The notes beneath the pieces are model-generated. The model was given only the letters and a program-made list of their open reading frames with translations, ran no database searches and was not told the DNA's origin. This document shows, piece after piece, positions 1-10,554 of a DNA stretch of 64,000 nt (position 1 is its first letter; each line of letters starts with the position of its first letter). The DNA is from Utricularia gibba (Eukaryota > Streptophyta > Magnoliopsida > Lamiales > Lentibulariaceae), in assembly GCA_002189035.1 (NCBI GenBank), contig NEEC01000014.1:374501-438500 (forward strand), read 5' to 3'. A program made the translations under genes and the position numbers.

Positions 1-876
1 GGAGAAATGGGAAGTGTAATCTTGAAACTTGCTGAGCGTTTAAAGTGTGCTCCATTGGAAATTCGGCCAAAGGGTTATATTTCCCTCGATTTGTCTGGAC
101 GAAAGGAGAGTCTCCCTATTTTATTCTACAATGATATTGATGAAGACCATGACCCTGTTTCCTATGATTATGCTGTTTCAACTATTTTCCCTCCCTTCGT
201 TACTCACGGTGGAAGTGGAACAGGGTGTGAATGTCTAGCAACTTGTTCCGATAATTGCTTTTGTGCTATGAAAAACGGAGGTGAATTTGCATATGACATG
301 AATGGAGTTCTTGTGAGGGGAAAACCATTGATTTTTGAATGTGGACCTCGTTGCCGTTGCCCGCCAACTTGTCGGAATCGTGTGACGCAGAGGGGAGTTA
401 GACATCATTTCGAAGTTTTCAGATCAAGGGAAACTGGTTGGGGAGTGAGGTCACTGGACTTGATTACAGCAGGCTCCTTTCTGTGTGAATACTCAGGAGT
501 AGCTCTCACTCGTGAGCAAGCTCTAGTTTTCTCTATGAACGGAGACAGCTTGATTCATCCTGGCCGGTTTGCTCAACGATGGAAAGAATGGGGCGAGATA
601 TCACCAATCTTTTCTGACTACGTTTCTCCAACCCATCCATCAGTTCCTCCATTGGATTTCGCGATTGATGTGTCCAAAATGAGGAATGTCGCTTGCTACA
701 TCGGCCATAGTTCAATTCCAAACGTACTGGTGCAGTTTGTATTGAACGACCACAGCAATGTATCTTTCCCGCGTCTAATGCTGTTTGCCATGGAAAACAT
801 TCCGCCCATGAGGGAACTCTGTCTGGACTACGGTGTGGCCGATGAACTGACCGAAAAACTTGCCATATGCAACTAA
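1..876 (+). CDS. SUVH2/SUVH9-type SET protein, 3' part (5' end outside window)
   Basis: The reading frame is already open at base 1 and ends at 876, so this is the C-terminal ~291 residues of a longer protein. A Cys-rich pre-SET module (GCECLATCSDNCFC, then CGPRCRCPPTC) leads into a SET domain (ETGWGV..., FLCEYSG). The protein stops right after the SET core at LAICN, with no CxCxxxxC post-SET. The usual NHSC-P-N cofactor motif is altered to G-H-S-S-I-P-N. Lack of post-SET and the LDYGVAD...KLAICN end fit the Arabidopsis SUVH2/SUVH9 subgroup. Those are catalytically inactive methyl-DNA readers that help recruit Pol V in RNA-directed DNA methylation. Inferred role: nuclear chromatin adaptor, not an active H3K9 methyltransferase. 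No intron is visible, as expected for the subgroup. The N-terminal SRA domain would lie to the left of the window. Confidence 0.9.
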   Translation, partial: GEMGSVILKLAERLKCAPLEIRPKGYISLDLSGRKESLPILFYNDIDEDHDPVSYDYAVSTIFPPFVTHGGSGTGCECLATCSDNCFCAMKNGGEFAYDMNGVLVRGKPLIFECGPRCRCPPTCRNRVTQRGVRHHFEVFRSRETGWGVRSLDLITAGSFLCEYSGVALTREQALVFSMNGDSLIHPGRFAQRWKEWGEISPIFSDYVSPTHPSVPPLDFAIDVSKMRNVACYIGHSSIPNVLVQFVLNDHSNVSFPRLMLFAMENIPPMRELCLDYGVADELTEKLAICN

Positions 877-1492
877 ACCACTTTGTTCAGCTGCTGCTCT
901 CAACATGATCCATGTTGCATTGTGATCCTCGTATACGCAGGTACTTTCACAACTCTCTCCATTCATCATCATTTCTTTCACTGGTGCAAATGAAGCTCAA
1001 GCAGCCTGTTAATGTGCCCATTTTTGAATGGAAGCCCCCCTTGTTTCATTCTCCTTACCACAGTAACTTCTTTCCCAGAAATGAGAAAGTTTATCCGCTT
1101 TGCAGATCTGCATTGCTGCTCACTAACTGCGGTGCCTGCCTGATCATTCAAGGCCAGGATTGAACTCATCTTTGTAGTTGCTCATTATGTACATAGCGTA
1201 TACAGAAACATCTGAACAGTTGAAATCCGTTTAGCCGATGATGATGCTGCTGCAGTGAGCTATTATGCTTTTTGCCGAGATTTTATGGCTTCTTTTGGGG
1301 ATGATGTTTTATTACAGTTCCTTGTTGATGTTGAAGTTATTTGTCCGAATAGCTGTGAACTGAAAAGAATGTTCAGGGTGGGCCAGCGTAGGTGGGTGCC
1401 CAACAAATAAAAGCCCATCCATTGTTCTGGTGAGCAGGAAAGCGGATTGAGTGATTCGATTATCGGTGAATCGAAGGGCAGACTTTGCTGGG
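877..1492. other. Spacer: SUVH 3' region and SMAP1 promoter/leader
   Basis: No convincing coding frame. The first few hundred bases are presumably 3' UTR of the SUVH gene. A GGGCC/GCCCA-type site-II-like element lies near 1379-1415, shortly upstream of the small acidic protein gene. Such elements are common in promoters of highly expressed plant genes. Short ORFs on both strands here show no family features. Confidence 0.5.
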
Positions 1493-1678
1493 ATGGACTA
1501 CTTTGGAGACGGGGAGGAGCACAGCGGGGGCGGGGTGACGGTGGCGATGGATGTGGACGACGGCGATTCGTCGCTAGATCTCTTTGGCGAAGGCCCTGTG
1601 ATCGACTTCAATCGTCTTTCTGATTCCGATTTCTTCAACTCCTTCCCAGATGATTTCGATGACGAAGACATCAACTGA
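1493..1678 (+). CDS. SMAP1: Small acidic protein, SMAP1/SMAP2-like
   Basis: A single-exon 61-residue protein, very acidic, starting at the ATG at 1493. An upstream in-frame GTG at 1451 is not a plausible start. The N-terminal half holds MDVDDGD; the C-terminal end reads SDSDFFNSFPDDFDDEDIN. The Phe/Asp-rich tail D-F-F-N-x-F-x-D-D-F-D-D-x-D-I-N at the extreme C-terminus is the hallmark of the plant SMAP family (about 60 residues, so length matches). Arabidopsis SMAP1 is known for its role in the response to the synthetic auxin 2,4-D and acts near the SCF/COP9-signalosome pathway. The identification rests on the tail and the size. Confidence 0.85.
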   Translation: MDYFGDGEEHSGGGVTVAMDVDDGDSSLDLFGEGPVIDFNRLSDSDFFNSFPDDFDDEDIN

Positions 1679-2182
1679 TGATGGAGGTAGGCAATCCATC
1701 GCCTTACCGGAAAATAGATTTGAATTTTAGTTCGTTTTGTATCCGCTGGATGTGTAACTCTGGTTTTCGGTTTCAAATGGTTTCTTACGTCTTCCGTTAG
1801 TTCACACATTCGAAGCCCTAGGTAGGGAAAAACACCTGTTATGGCGGTGCGATTAGGAATCCCGAAAATCCGTTCCTTTGTTCTTCTCCGCCCACCACGA
1901 AACGGGAACACAGACCAAAGCGATGCCCCGGTAAAACCTTCCTCGAATTCCGGCGACTCGATGCAGGTGGATCTCCAACTTATTCAAAGTCGGTGACGTC
2001 CCCCCGCCAGCAGGTACGTTGCAACGATGCGCTTGTTGCTGATGTCGAGGGAACAAAAGTTCTTCACCTCTTCCAAAACCAGAAAATAACACAGATCGAA
2101 GTTCTTCTGGAGGCAAGTTATAGGGCCCATCAACTTACAACAGGGTGGCCCATAGGAGCTGCCTCGACGTCGTTCTTGGAGA
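1679..2182. other. Spacer: SMAP1-like 3' UTR and leader of the SET gene
   Basis: No supported gene. Open frames on the minus strand (about 1498-1911 and 1853-2116) partly overlie the SMAP1-like gene and have no recognisable family features. The segment most likely holds the SMAP1-like 3' UTR and the promoter and 5' UTR of the SET gene starting at 2183. Confidence 0.5.
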
Positions 2183-4434
2183 ATGGAGATGGAGATGAGA
2201 GCGCTGGAAGACGTAGCCATCGGCGAAGGCCTCACTCCATCTCTGCATCCGTTGGCCTTCGTCCTCCGTGACTCCGCCCTGGACTCTCACTGCTCCGCCT
2301 GCTTTTGCTCACTTGCGAAGGCGCAATACTCGCCAGAGGAAACGACTACTCCAATCGCGCGTTACTGTTCATCTCGATGCTCTTCCCTTGATTCTCGAAT
2401 TCATTCCTCCTCCGGTGAGAGCCACCTTCTCTCCCTCTTTCACAATTCTCATTTGTCAACATGGGAGGAGTCCGGTGAACTTCGACTAGCTCTTCGTCTT
2501 CTTTCAATAATATCAGATTTTCGGAGGAGTGGGCATAATGGGGATGGAGCCCTCGAATGTCAATTACCTGAGCAGCTAAAGGAATCTTTGGAGAACGGCC
2601 AACGTAGCCATGGGGGTTTTGAGAGAATTGGTGGATTAATGACTAACCGTGAGAATTTGTTGGTTGACCTTGAGGACTCCGCGGTAGTTGATCGAGTAAG
2701 AGACGGGGTGAGTTTGATGGCGAAAGCGAGGAGAATGGAAATGAATAAAGTTGAGGGGTTTGAGAGTTCTCAAGAGTTCAGATGGGAGGAAGCTATCTTG
2801 TGTCTGGTTCTGACAAATGCAGTTGAAGTTGATGACAAATTTGGCTGCAGCATTGGAATTGCTATTTACGATCCCACTTTTTCTTGGATCAATCATAGTT
2901 GCTCTCCAAACTCGTGCTACCAGTTTTATTGGGGGCATGAATATGATCAAGAGACGCCATTAAAGATTACTTCAGCTAATGCCGGCCATACTTCGAACAG
3001 TGATCATGCTTCAAGATCATCATTTTCAGGTGTATATGCTCATACTTTGTGGAAGGAGTGCTGCTTGATTGAATATTGATTCTGCTTTTCTTAGGATTCA
3101 GGAATTGTTACGGGCCCAGAGTTGTAGTTCGTAGTATAGAAGCTATCAGCAAAGGAGATGAAGTGACAATTACATACACAGACTTGTTACAGCCCAAGGT
3201 TCCTCCTTTTTTTCTGTATCCTTTAGATGTCTTCATCGTCCTTTGTTTCTTATGCTTTAACCGCTTTACTGGCCTATGGTTCAGAACATGCGAAGACATG
3301 AACTGTGGCTGAAGTATCGGTTTCTTTGTAGATGTAAGCGCTGCATTGCAGTTCCTAATACTTATGTGGATTATGCATTGGAGGTGAGTACTGTGGATTC
3401 TAGTTACATTGTTTAGGTCAACTGTGAAGCAGTAGATAACAGTTGCACATCTCCCATATCACTTGCTTATAATCCAGCTTGTTTTGCACTTGGCTATGTA
3501 GGCACTGGTTCCTTTAAATTCTATCCAGTCAAAGTCTTGCAACTATACACTGGAGACACTAAGGGAAAGCTTTGATGGCACAATAGCTGATTATCTTTCC
3601 TTCGGTAATGCAAGCAAGTTAATTAAAGATCTTGAGAATTTGCTCATTCGGGGCTGCATGATTGGTGATCCTGCACAACCCAATACAAGTCAATTGAAGC
3701 TGAAGCTCCATCCATTAAATTATCTTTCTCTAAATGCTTGCATTTCTCTGGCTTCTGCTTATAAAGTCCTCGCTAGTGACGTCTTGACACTCAAGCCCGA
3801 AAGCAGGAGTAGTAAGCTGGAAGCCATCGGTTCTCTCAAAACAGGCAGCGCTTTCTCTCTGTTGCATGCAGGGGGAGTTCATCATCTCTTCACACATGAA
3901 CCCTGCCTCATTGCAACTTCAGCGAACTTCTTCATAGATGCAGGAGAATCACTGCTGTGTCTTGCCATGAGCTCCGTGTGGGACATCATGGAGGATACCA
4001 GGCCAACAAGTATGGAGTTATGCCACATTTTCACTTACAGGTGCACAGTTTGTTCACTTGGAGACAACACTCTTGAAGCCAAACATGATCATGATAGAAC
4101 CGCCGGAGAAGCGAGAAGTCAGATTTATGGCTGCATTACTCAGATAACTCCTGGAATATGGCGCAAGCTCTCTTCTGAAAGTAGATTCCTGGAATCCATT
4201 CCAAACCCGATTGATTTCAGCTGGCTCGAGACTGAGGGCTGTGTCGATGATACTCCTGCTGAATATCGAGTTCGAGGGAAGGAGGACTCTTGTGAGGGCG
4301 ATTTCAGGATGAAGCTTGTTTTGCTAAGCATCCACTGTTTATGGTATGGTTCGCTCTTGTCGACCATATGCAGTCGCTCGTCTGTTTGGAGCAAATACTA
4401 CAGCTTACTGAAAGGCATATCTGAAAAACTATGA
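2183..4434 (+). CDS. SET-domain (SMYD/SDG41-like) protein methyltransferase
   Basis: Four exons join in phase: 2183-3029, 3095-3198, 3285-3383 and 3502-4434, giving 660 residues. Exon 1 has a Cys/His cluster near residues 35-65 (CSACFCSL...RYCSSRC). It ends with the SET motif F-S-W-I-N-H-S-C-S-P-N, an intact canonical NHSCxPN. Exon 2 carries the second SET half, with G-D-E-V-T-I-T-Y-T-D including the active-site Tyr. Exon 3 has the post-SET-like FLCRCKRC. The long helical C-terminal exon resembles the tail of SMYD-type and plant SDG41-like proteins. The catalytic residues look complete, so it is probably an active lysine methyltransferase. Its substrate (histone or non-histone) cannot be told. 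Introns are only 65-118 bp. Exact Arabidopsis orthology is an inference. Confidence 0.85.
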
Positions 4435-4692
4435 AGAAAAATGTCAAGAGGAGCTCAGCTCAATTAGGGAATATTGGAGTACAAGTTCGCGCTGCAAATG
4501 CTAGTATTCAAGCCTGAAAGAGAACTAGAAACTACAGATCGCATAGCAATTGTTGTAGTTTCTTTTCCTTCTAAAAGCAGGCAGCTACGATCTCATGCTC
4601 TGGAGAGCTGTATTCTAAAATAATCAGATAAGCAATATCAAACACCTCGTAATGTACACATTTCAAAAGTTGAAGTTGAATAGACTTGGCAG

Positions 4693-5582
4693 CTACATCG
4701 ACAGGGGAAGAAGCATCCTTCGTTTCTTCTTCCTAGCCAGTCTCACTTGCTTTGTAACTTTCATGCACGCAAGTAGCAGGAGTGCAGTGCACAATAAAAA
4801 CAAGGAGAGCCTCAGATGTCTCATGTATAATGAAACCGCAGCAAAAACAACCAGTGCAAGGATGACAAGCTCCCATATAACGAAAATTGCAACATCAACC
4901 CTGTGAAAGCCAGAAAAAGGAAGCATATTTAACTGATCAATAGCTAGCTCAGACAGCACGGAACAGAAAGATACATAGGAAGAGTAAACATGTTCAAAAG
5001 GATAACACACCCAATTGTCGAGGATACACCCTGCTTTCACTTAGTCTATCCAGATGTATCAAAAACATGAGATGTAACACGAAGGCCATATTCCACTCAC
5101 AGAGTTTGCTTGCGTCCAGTAACAAGAATAATGATAATTCCTTTCACCAGGTCACGCATAAAAAAACTACTACCTAGATCCATGCAACACAAGGCACTAA
5201 AGGGCTATGCTAGTATCCGTACATCACATACCAAGTAGTGTTGTCATTTATAACATAAGACAATCTGAATCCCTAGCCCTTGATAGATAATCAACGACTC
5301 CTCATATTTTTCAAGAATTTCATGTTGATCCCATCATTAAAGATTTCGAATTCCGAACATCCGTTCCCATAACAATCGCAGGAGGGTGAAATCTTGAACC
5401 ATTGGCATCAGATGATCACGGTATCTATTTCATAATCGGATGGAATCTTAAACAGGGAAATCGAAATACCTAGAAGAGGATGAACTGGAGGTGGAGCTGA
5501 AAAATGAAACGGAGGCCCAATCATGCTTGGATCGAATCTGATACTCCCTCAGCTGCTCCGCCAAATTGGATCGTGTTATCAT
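4693..5582 (-). CDS. Small two-helix membrane protein, plant-conserved, function unknown
   Basis: Two exons, 5470-5582 and 4693-4900, splice with an intron of 569 bp in phase 2 to give 106 residues. The N-terminus (MITRSNLAEQLREYQIRS) is amphipathic and charged. Exon 2 encodes two hydrophobic segments (VAIFVIWELVILALVVFAAV and LSLFLLCTALLLLAC). A strongly basic tail follows (RLARKKKRR) and the protein ends LPLSM. The acceptor TTTCACAG and the donor AG/GTATTT are clear. The REYQIR motif and the layout recall a small, uncharacterised membrane-protein family in land plants, but I cannot name a function. The basic C-terminus suggests a cytosolic tail, possibly an ER membrane protein. It is transcribed convergently with the SET gene (258 bp between stop codons). 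Confidence 0.75.
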
Positions 5583-6028
5583 CCTCGTCGTTTAACCCGT
5601 GGCTACGCTCCCTCCCCTCCGAACAAATCGCTGCAATATAAACCTTCTTCACATATATGTATGTCAACGCTAGAATTCCAATTTTTCCGGTAGTAATGAA
5701 CGGGGTTGGGTCGGATGCCGCGGATGCTTCCAACAACGACGGCGGTTTCTGACTGAACAGAAAACAAAAGGGGAAAACAGAAAAGAAAAGAGAAGAAACC
5801 CCCGCAGTCCACCCGTCCAATTCAATTTTCGGATTTCTCCATTAAGAAAATACTATTATAATATTATACCTGAAAAAAATGATATTAACATCATTATAGA
5901 ATATAAATAAGTTAAAGAAGAAGATATTCTGATATTAATTCTTCAAATCGAAATTTATAATTCATTAAATTAGGTCAAAAAATTGGGTTGACAAAAATAA
6001 GAATTTTCAATTTTCTTAATACTGGAAG
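5583..6028. other. Spacer upstream of the small membrane protein gene
   Basis: The first ~240 bp is the likely 5' UTR and promoter of the minus-strand gene. From about 5840 the sequence becomes very AT-rich and runs up to the left target-site copy of the MITE at 6021-6028. No coding frame is supported. Confidence 0.5.
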
Positions 6029-6375
6029 TAGAGCTGGGCATGGTTACGGGTTGACCCGTGTATCCGGCGGGTCGGTTGTACATGGGTACGAATCGACCCG
6101 GTGGGTCAATGTAAATGGGCCTAGCGTGTAGTGTAATAATAAGTATTGGGTTAATTCATAAAAATATAAATACATGGTGAGTCCATAATCTAATTATCAA
6201 TGAATATATCTAATATTATTAAAATTAAAAAAAATTAATGACATGTGTCAACCCGTGACCCGGAACGGGTCAGCTCATCCAACCCGTCAACTCGTACCCG
6301 CCGAGTCAGCCATTTCATTTTTCACCCGACGGGTTCGACCTGTGACCCGCCGAGTGGGACCCGTGCCCACCTCTA
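6029..6375. mobile_element. hAT-type MITE (non-autonomous), 347 bp
   Basis: The element is bounded by perfect 8-bp direct repeats ACTGGAAG at 6021-6028 and 6376-6383, the target-site length of the hAT superfamily. Its ends are inverted repeats: TAGAGCTGGGCA at the left, and TAGAGGTGGGCA when the right end is read on the other strand (11 of 12 identical). This fits the YAGRGxTGGGCA-like ends of plant hAT elements. The inside is rich in ACCCG/CGGGT words arranged as sub-terminal inverted repeats, with an AT-rich middle. It has no transposase, so it depends on an autonomous hAT element elsewhere. Confidence 0.85.
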
Positions 6376-7760
6376 ACTGGAAGCTCCCAGATGTGATTTC
6401 AGGTTATTACAACTTGTGTAAAAAATGTCTGAATCATTCGAACTTTTGTGTTTCTTTTTTTTTCGTGGGAGTGTTGTGGGTGCAATACATGTCACTAGCG
6501 GGTGAATGATTTGAACTTGTTCCAAGAGATGAAGTGCTGCGCTGAGTCGAGCTTCAGCCTGAATCCAGTCCAAGATATGAACTTCAACTTCTTCGCCAAC
6601 AATGGCCTCCTCTTTGATTAAGGTGCAGTTGCCTTGATTGAATAGCGTGGTCAATGTAAATCAGGGCTCCACAGACGATGCTTCTGTGGAGAAAATTGTC
6701 CACGATCAGTGAAAAAGCTTATCATGGACCAACAGTTCCTTATGCTCAGAAGCAATGAAGTAGACAGCACAGCCATAAACGTGGCTACAATCAATCCTTC
6801 GTGCAGCTGTGCGGTCCTCCATTCTCATCATCTCAACCGGGTAAGTGCCTGAATTTCCCTCTATCTTCGTCTGCAATCAAGTCTCGCGGAAGCTCAAGGC
6901 GAAATCTGGTCCTTCCTCATCGTCCACACGTCTGGACACAACAACGAGACCATTCCAAAGTTTGCTCATAACTAACGTGCGCAAGATTTATGCTTGTCGT
7001 CTGCAACCCCACGTACAGTTGGCTGGTAAAGCATAGTACGGCAGGCCCGAAGACAGAGAGAGTGCTTCTGCTTGATCCCTGCAACTGTGTGACCCAAATC
7101 TTCTCCATGTGGATCGATCGCTCGGTTAAACGCTGCGGCGATCTCCCCCTCCGGCGCAAGGTTTTTACACGGCAGGCTTTCGAATTGACTCCGGAAACAA
7201 AATCCCCGTCAAAAACTCCGTTCAGTGATATGAAAGCATGAACTATTGAAGCGCACCACATCCGGAAAACTACAAATGCAAAAGCCTTCGCGGGGTGCAG
7301 CGATTGGAACAAAGCCTGAATTCTTTTTCCTGATGAAGCATCTTTTCATGTGGAGTCAGTATGGGAACCGTACGGCTTGAACCATCAAAAGATTTATCAT
7401 CGATTTTCCAACCATCGGTACGTACGGCACCAACTGTGCTTATTGCTATTATTTTTTAGAAAAAAAAATTATTATTATCATTACTCAGAATTAGGTTCTT
7501 TGAAATAAAAGGGTTTAAGCACTTCATAAATATGATTAAAATGGGAAAATAAATTAAAAATTAAATATTTATTTGAGTTTTGAATAATGAAAATAATATT
7601 ATGAAAAACCTAAAGGACAAGATTTTAAGCATTTTTTGCATGAGATGGCGACAAGAGATAAAAAGGTGGAAATGTTATTCAGATGGTAGCTGTGGGCTTC
7701 GCTGTTTAGGGTTTTAAAAGCCATCCCAAGTTCCAAAGAAGCTCACCGTCCTCCAAGTCA
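6376..7760. other. Intergenic region and promoter of the FD-like gene
   Basis: Several ORFs of 60-130 codons occur on both strands (for example 6917-7312 minus), but none shows a family motif, a consistent splice structure or a biased composition. An AT-rich tract (about 7440-7640) precedes the bZIP gene. The stretch TTTAGGGTTTTAAAAGCC at about 7707 resembles a telo-box followed by a TATA-like sequence, about 50 bp before the start codon. Otherwise I see nothing specific. Confidence 0.45.
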
Positions 7761-8425
7761 ATGGAAGACGTCTGGTCGGAGCTAAGCCTCTCCTCTCACG
7801 TCCGCCGATCTGCCGACGGGTCGACCGCCACCTCCTCTTCTCAGGGGGCGCCGTTGTCCGCCGTCAGGCTCCAGGAGTTCCTGCATCGCCCTTTGCACCC
7901 AGCTCCCGAATCCTGCAAAACTGGAAGGACGGGTCAACAGACGATGACCGGAACGCAAGTGTTGTGCTTCGGTAACCCTAACGGGGGAACAAGCGGCGAT
8001 GACTTGGACGCCGTTAGTAGAAAAAAGATTCGGTTGATGAAGAACCGGGAGTCGGCTGTCCGGTCCAGAGCACGTAAACAGGTACACATCATATCACTCT
8101 CAGACAATCAGTTGTCAATTGAAGCCTGATCCCATTGCTTTTTTCTTTTTTTTTTTTTTTTTTTGGGTAAGGCGTATACTTCTGAGCTGGAGCTTGAAGT
8201 CGAACGTTTAGCCAAAGAGAACGACAAGCTGAGGAAGCAGTTGGAAGACATCAGAGAGGAAAAGAACAAAGCTAATGTGCGGTGCAGTACAATGCGGTTA
8301 TGTTTCTTTACTCCACTCGCTTTGTGTTGCGGGTTTGTAAGGACTCCCGGGTTTGGGTGTAGGTTTATGAAGCGCTGCAGCAGAGGAAGACCCAGCTCCA
8401 AAGAAGCATGACAGCACCCTTCTAG
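7761..8425 (+). CDS. FD: FD-like group A bZIP transcription factor
   Basis: Three exons (7761-8081, 8172-8276, 8363-8425) join in phase 0 to give 162 residues. The N-terminus MEDVWSELSL matches the conserved start region of FD-type proteins. The basic region KNRESAVRSRARKQ ends exon 1. Exon 2 starts AYTSELELEVERLAKEN and forms the leucine zipper. Exon 3 ends LQRSMTAPF, the SAP motif (R-x-x-[ST]-A-P) that, once phosphorylated, binds 14-3-3 and so FT in the florigen activation complex. Known role of the family: DNA-binding partner of FT/TFL1 controlling flowering and meristem identity. At 162 residues it is much shorter than Arabidopsis FD because the linker before the bZIP is reduced. The first intron (90 bp) has a T19 tract right before the acceptor. 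Confidence 0.92.
8146..8164 (+). repeat. Poly-T tract in FD-like intron 1
   Basis: Nineteen consecutive T lie just upstream of the intron 1 acceptor at 8171. It probably acts as an extended polypyrimidine tract. Its length makes it prone to variation and to sequencing error. Confidence 0.8.
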
Positions 8426-9217
8426 TTCTTAGAAGGCCGCGGTCTGCATCTCCGACCAGTCTCTAGTTTCATTGCCATCGTAATGACTCCACCTTTTTAG
8501 GGACCTGTTTAGTGTTTTCTTTTACATGTGTTCCTTTGCTTGTCGGTGGGCACCCCGTAAACGACAACCCCACCCCGCTGCCTGAACGACAGCTACAAAG
8601 GGTTTATCAGCTTGAGATTCGTGAAGAATCTAACGCCATTAATGCATGATTTGGTAAAAACCGCAGTACGCAGACATTCCCTTTCTTTGCTAGGGTTTAG
8701 GGATGATTCGTTGACACCAATTCTAGACTCCCATCAAATTGAAATTTCAGATAGCAGGCCTGGAGACCACGTACAGAGAGCTTTTGCATTTAGGTATATT
8801 TCCAAGTGTTTTTTTCACGTCAAATAAAGCAACAAAGACAGGGGAATCCCAGTTCTTCTGGTAGGCTTGAACCGATACCTCCAACTTTAGGTTTAATCAC
8901 TGGAATTGGGTCAAAGAAGCTCGAAAAATAGCCTTACACCTCAAACGCAGTCGCATAGATCCGTAGAATACACAGTAAATGGGAAGAAGAGGGGATACAT
9001 CACTCCATGCTTCTGATCTTGAAACCTGCTGACCGACACTAAAATTAGAAGGCTAGGACACGCTTGTATTACAATTAATGCGCGAGCCGCCTTCTATTTT
9101 TATCAGGTGCTGTCTTTTTTTTTTCCAATTTTTTTTTTTGTAATTTTGCTAAAAATACATTTTATCAATACAAGTAAAATACAGTAAACGTCTGTGGCGG
9201 TGTTGAGGGGGTAGGCC
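8426..9217. other. Spacer: FD-like 3' region and DUF1295 promoter
   Basis: No gene can be supported. A 71-codon ORF at 8612-8827 has no features. T-rich runs near 9115-9140 and an AT-rich stretch to 9190 precede the start codon at 9218. Confidence 0.5.
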
Positions 9218-10341
9218 ATGGCGAAAGGAGAAGGGAGTTCTCTGAATGCTTTGATCGCGGTGGTTGCGCCTCTTCCTTCCATTATCGTCTATCTGTTGTT
9301 CCTCCGCCGTATCGCGGGAGAGAGGGATTCCCTTTCCCCTCTCTGGTTATGGTGCTACAATCACCCCCTTCTCTTGGCTCATTTTCTGTTCTTCCTCAAC
9401 ATTGATGTTCTTTTCTGGATTGTGGGTCTTGCTCAATCCATTCATTGGGTTCGTAAATTCGCTCATCTCTTATCTCAGTAACTGCATTTCTTGGAAATGA
9501 TAGATTTGTACTGGACTGTGATTCCCGTTTTGCTGGTTCATTACTTTGCCACTCACCCATTATTAGGCAGCGCTGGCGGCTTATGGAGATCGAAAATTGT
9601 GATCTTGCTAACTTGGGCTTGGAGTGCTAGGCTCACCCATAGTTACTTCCGCCGCGAGAACTGGCAATGGGGTGCTCGAGAAGACTGGCGATTTGCCGAT
9701 ATGCGGCGCCGGTACAGGGAAAACTGGTGGTGGATATCTTTTTTCGCCGTCTACGTTTCTCAGCAGGTAATCTGAGATAACAACAATGGCTCGATTTTTC
9801 TTTGATTTTGTGCGCCTCAAGTGTTTGATGAAATGCTTGAAAGAAGAACCGCTTTGATTAATGGCAGGTTTTTTTAATGGGAATATGCATGCCCCTCTAC
9901 GCTGTCCACACGAAGGACCAACAGCTGAACATTTGGGATGCGGTGGCTTCTCTGGCGTGCTTGAGTGGTGTTGTGATTGCATATTTTGCGGATACACAGC
10001 TTCACTTTTTCGTCACTAGGAATCAGAAATTGAAAAGGCTTGGCCGAGAACTTGTTCCTACACTGGATGAAGGATTATGGAGGTATTCTCGGCATCCAAA
10101 TTACTTCGGCGAGCAGTTGTGGTGGTGGGGATTGGTGATCTTTGCTTGGAATTTGGATCAAGGATGGGCATTTATCGGGGCTTTGATAAACAGCTTGTGC
10201 TTGGCCTATGTCACTGTTCTGGTCGAGGAACGTATGCTGAAGCAAGAGTACAGAGCAGATGCTTACAAGAAATACATGCGGGAAACCTCTGTCTGGATCC
10301 CATGGTTCAAAAGATCTCCTCCAAAACAAAAAGAAACATGA
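9218..10341 (+). CDS. DUF1295 multi-pass membrane protein (steroid reductase/ICMT-like fold)
   Basis: The preferred model has exons 9218-9452, 9504-9766 and 9868-10341, giving 323 residues. Several hydrophobic segments are visible in exon 1 and the start of exon 2. The middle holds WSARLTHSYFRRENWQWGAREDWRF, and exon 3 the diagnostic G-L-W-R-Y-S-R-H-P-N-Y-F-G-E-Q. These are signatures of the DUF1295 family, related to steroid 5-alpha-reductases and isoprenylcysteine methyltransferases. The C-terminal region of such proteins binds the cofactor. The plant substrate is unknown. Oddity: exons 1 and 2 lie in the same frame, separated by an in-frame TAA (9479). I remove it with a 51-nt GT-AG intron (9453-9503), very short for a plant, so this junction is uncertain. 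The 101-bp second intron is clear. Confidence 0.85.
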
Positions 10342-10554
10342 TGATTCGCTGCCGGTTTGAATCCTTGCTTTTCATGGTTCTTACATTACCTTTTAATTGG
10401 TTGCCTTGTTGATTGTTCTTCCTGCTTATTCAGATTGCTTAAGTGAAAAACTTAGACCAATGGAGTGAATAGAAAAGTCGCTAAAAGCAATCCACAAGCC
10501 AGCCACCAGATCTCAGGGATCATTACATTTCTGAATGTCTGAAACTGCAAGTTA

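Noticed and set aside
1498..1911. 137-codon minus-strand ORF
   Set aside because: Antisense to the SMAP1-like gene, Ser/Arg-rich composition mirrors the sense Asp/Gly codons.
6917..7312. 131-codon minus-strand ORF upstream of the FD-like gene
   Set aside because: No motif, no conserved wording, opposing ORFs of similar size overlap it; taken as chance.
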